Source: Clavelina lepadiformis (lineage: Eukaryota > Chordata > Ascidiacea > Aplousobranchia > Clavelinidae). Taken from it: DNA of 64,000 nt. The stretch is from assembly GCF_947623445.1 (NCBI RefSeq), contig NC_135248.1:10540977-10604976 (forward strand), in the 5' to 3' direction. This document shows positions 60,927 to 64,000 of this stretch, piece by piece. Every line of letters starts with the position of its first letter. The stretch's first letter is position 1. Under the pieces are notes generated by a model. The model searched no databases and had not been told where the DNA came from. It was given only the letters and a program-made list of their open reading frames with translations. A program made the translations under genes and the position numbers.

Positions 60927-63900
60927 TTTTATTTAACAGCTTTTTACTTCTACTAGACCCAGTTGTTACCTATTCCCTTTTCAAATGAGATGTACAGTGT
61001 TTGTAATTAAATAATTCACGTAGGCCTAGAAAAACAGTATACGATCGTCGCCCACGCCTTACTTATTAAAGCTATATATACTGCAAGACACGTGAAAGGA
61101 AAGTACAGCAGTTTTTGAGAAGAAATCGTGCATGCAAAGACGAAAATAATGGTGGGCACCGAAGCCTCAATTCTTTGTTTCTTTATCATAAATTGTGGTT
61201 TAAACAGTTTTTGTTTGTTTATTTATTGCAAATTGGCTGGCATAAAGATAAAAACGGCTGCAAAGAAAGTGAGTTTCGTTAACTTTTGCATTTTGACGTA
61301 GCTATAAAGAAGCCAATTCTTTAAAGCTTGTGTTGTCACAGCATAATGTCACTGAGCTTTTCTGCCGCATTAACATATCATTATCAAACAGCATCTTTTG
61401 AGTTACAGACAATACAGGCTAGTTCTCCAGTTCTGGCCTATTCCAGTATGCAAGGTACAGCGCCTCAACTTGCCTTAGCCTACCACAACTAAAAAGTTTT
61501 ATAATTTAACTAAGACCGGTAGCGCTATCGTGAATGAGATTCAAGGCCCATAACGTTTTCCGCTTTGAACGACCATAAAATCACGTTTACAGTGACGTAA
61601 GATAAGACGAAAACAGAAATGCAGATGGCTGTAGTTGCTTTAAACTCGACTCAACTTTGCTCGTTGCTGGATATTCACCTTTTGACTTTGGCGCAGTCTT
61701 GTTTTCTTTTTTATGACGTCTTAACTACTGTATAATGTTTCTATTGAAGGAACAGCTGAATCAAAGATAATAAAATATTTAAAGGTTTTTTATACTCGTT
61801 GGTCTAAAATCAAAAAAATATCTCTGGTATAGTGATGTACATCTTCGGATTAAGAAAAATCTTCACACGATTTTGCGACTCATCCGCTGTTCAATCTTTC
61901 TCCTACTTTACATCGATTTGATGTTTGTCGCTATGGTAGCAGTGAAACTTATTGGGAAATAGGGTAGAAAGAAGTAGAAAAACACACAAAAATACAAAAC
62001 TTACGTTTATAGAAGCTATTTAGTCCGATAGCAGAATGTCGTCCATGTTTGACGACAAAATAATTACGTCCATGTTTGTATTTTGAAGTTTATTGCGTCA
62101 ACTTGGTTGATTTTCATTTCATTTCTACAGACATCATAGATTGCGGGTTTAAGCTCAAAATTACTTCTCAGCTTTTTACGCGGATAATTTTGGAAGGAAG
62201 CCAGACTTTAATCAACGCGCGCCGCGTCGATTGCCAGGTGACGTCACAAACAAATAAAGAAACTCGTGGTCATTTTATTTTGATGGTGGCTGAGAAGGTC
62301 GCAGCTGTAAGAACTTGTGCGTTGGCTTGGTCAGTTCAACATTTCCAGAGTTGAGTGAAAGCTTGTTCTGGTACGTTTGGTGAGTTGAACATTCAGTATT
62401 TTGTTGATAGCGATAAACATGCTTATGATATTGGTATATTTTGTCCAAACTTGTTAGCTTGTCTTAACTTAATATGATGTAGCACAATTGTATTGTTGGC
62501 ATCTTGCATGTTTGTAAAAGTTTGAGTTTTACCACTTTTTCCTTTTCGTTAAATGTGCGAGAGCATGTTCTTTATTGTGCTATGAGGCTATGACTAAATG
62601 GCTGAAGTTTATGAGACTGTCAGTTTTAAGTTTTGGTTTATTGAATACATTTTCGGTTGACGTTTATATCTGTCATTCAAACTGGTTTATAGCTTGCTAG
62701 GTTATATAAGTACAAGTTAGCTTTCAAACTGGTTTTGGCTTGTTATATTTTTGTAAACAATAACTTATGACAACATTTTTGATCAAATTTTCTAATCTAC
62801 TATTATAGGCTTAAGTTTTTGTTGTAAAATATAATACGTTTTTAACTTGGAAACTTTAGATGCAAAATAGCATAAACGATATCTTCAATCGAGCCATTAT
62901 GTTTGTAGGTTCAAGCGGTGATTCTCGGATCAACAAGCCGCCAATGACGTACACTTTCTAGAAAGGTTCTGTCTTCCAGCGGAACAAAGTTTTCATTCTT
63001 ATGCAGCTAATTCTCAGAATTAAGGGGCTGTAGCAAACTGTAGAATTGTTTATTACAGTTCACATAATCAAACTTTGTTTTCTGTAGTGGATCAGCTTTG
63101 TTCATGTGATTAGTGAAGTTCTCCAATCATAATGTATTCATGAAATTTCAACTACATTTGGTGTTAATTTTTGAGCTGTCGCTATTTCAACGAAAACATT
63201 TTACGTTTTATCGTTTTATCATATTCAACGTTTTATCATATTCATAATTACCTTTCCATACCTTACGTTAACTAAACTTCAATGTTTTATCATATACTGT
63301 TGATAACTAAACCTAACTGTATATGTTTTTTAGACTAAATCAAATACCCAGTAAAATCAAAGCAGCTTCGAAGACTGACTGCGTGACCTATTTCGAGTTC
63401 GGCTGAGAGTGAAATAGTCAGTTATTTTTTTGCGGTCCATTTAACAAAATTAAAGACACGTTTAAGCCGTGTGAATTATATGGTGGGCCTCTAGTGGACA
63501 CCGAATCACTCAATACTAATAGTGTTTTGGAGTTTTCAAGAAATTTTCCATGTTTATGAGGTTTAGCCACGCTACAATACGCTGTTCAAATTTTTTTCAA
63601 GCTTGTCGTTTGCTGACCTGGATGTCGTACATATTGGTTTGGTGGAGCTGCTTCGTATCCTGCTTCACCTTGTGGTTGAAACGCAGGAGAGGTCGACCAA
63701 TGGGCCTGGATCTAGAGATGACTTCACTGTGAGAGATGTCCTTTGAAATTCGGACATATGGACGTCAGCGACCTTGCCTTAGCTTTTCGAGCTAGCGTGC
63801 TTTCATGTGATAGGGTAGAGAGCTGCAGCCAGTGCGCTCGGTCACACTGCTGTTCCTGATCTTGGTGCGCCACGTGACTCCTTAACTGCGTCGCAGACAG

Positions 63901-64000
63901 CGCCTATTAAGGTGTTAAACACCTAAATCTAAGATCTCTATGAATTTGTTGGACGTCCTACGTAGGGCTTTAAAAAAATGTTTAGACCAATCAGAAGGCA
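60927..64000. other. Upstream of TPI to window end; no recognised gene
   Basis: Contains the presumed TPI promoter (minus-strand transcription starts left of about 61100). Open frames at 62076-62354 and 63550-63732 show no domain or splice context that supports them. ATCATATTCAACGTTTTATC-like phrases recur around 63210-63290. No terminal repeats or RNA genes were recognised. Confidence 0.45.

Noticed and set aside
62076-62354. 92-residue plus-strand open frame
   Set aside because: No domain, and it does not begin at an ATG in good context; no supporting splice sites.
63550-63732. Frame with RRRGRP motif reminiscent of non-LTR reverse transcriptase ends
   Set aside because: Too short and without any reverse-transcriptase core on either strand.

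Overview
The window is animal nuclear DNA: AT-rich, with short multi-exon genes, GT-AG introns, chordate-type orthologues (CTDNEP1, GUCD1, DCP2, ICMT, triosephosphate isomerase) and many small DNA-transposon derivatives. Gene content, compactness, and splice-acceptor AGs a few bases before several start codons suggest a tunicate (an ascidian such as a sea squirt). That placement is an inference and not proven by the sequence. No bacterial, organellar, rRNA, CRISPR or retroviral feature was found.

Layout. 1-2623 (+): the 3' end of a gene encoding integrin-beta-type EGF repeats, then a Thr-rich tandem repeat and a C-terminal fibronectin type II domain, with no membrane segment. 5261-7659 (-): a decayed hAT transposase of the ZMYM1-like kind, interrupted by a small hAT element. 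13433-17190 (+): complete CTDNEP1 in eight exons. 19955-21355 (-): a two-exon gene for a disordered protein of unknown function. 22134-29625 (-): a C2H2 zinc-finger gene with four good fingers and two possible 5' starts. 32125-33656 (-): a three-exon calmodulin-like gene with eroded EF-hand loops. 39756-40325 (+): a single-exon rhodanese. 41846-42689 (+): a calcineurin-B-like gene whose start codon lies alone before an intron and whose product begins MGQSSS (predicted myristoylation). 43094-45230 (+): complete GUCD1. 54256-56653 (+): complete DCP2. 58047-59343 (+): complete ICMT. 59629-60926 (-): complete triosephosphate isomerase, tail to tail with ICMT.

Intergenic and intronic DNA is rich in short hAT-type elements. 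Four have perfect 8-bp target-site duplications (750-1091, 6637-6960, 26750-27091, 47923-48667). Others are more worn (25837-26324, 38561-39553, 46488-46993, 12738-13298). There are also a TACCGTGTT-ended element, a tRNA-derived SINE, a piggyBac remnant and an inverted repeat in the DCP2 intron.

The genes do not form one pathway. DCP2 decaps mRNA, ICMT methylates prenylated CaaX proteins at the ER, TPI is glycolytic and CTDNEP1 is a nuclear-envelope/ER phosphatase. The clearest candidates for new biology are the integrin-stalk/Thr-repeat/FN2 protein, the pseudo-EF-hand myristoylated calcineurin-B-like protein, the zinc-finger gene with alternative starts and a GC-AG intron, and the unidentified two-exon protein.
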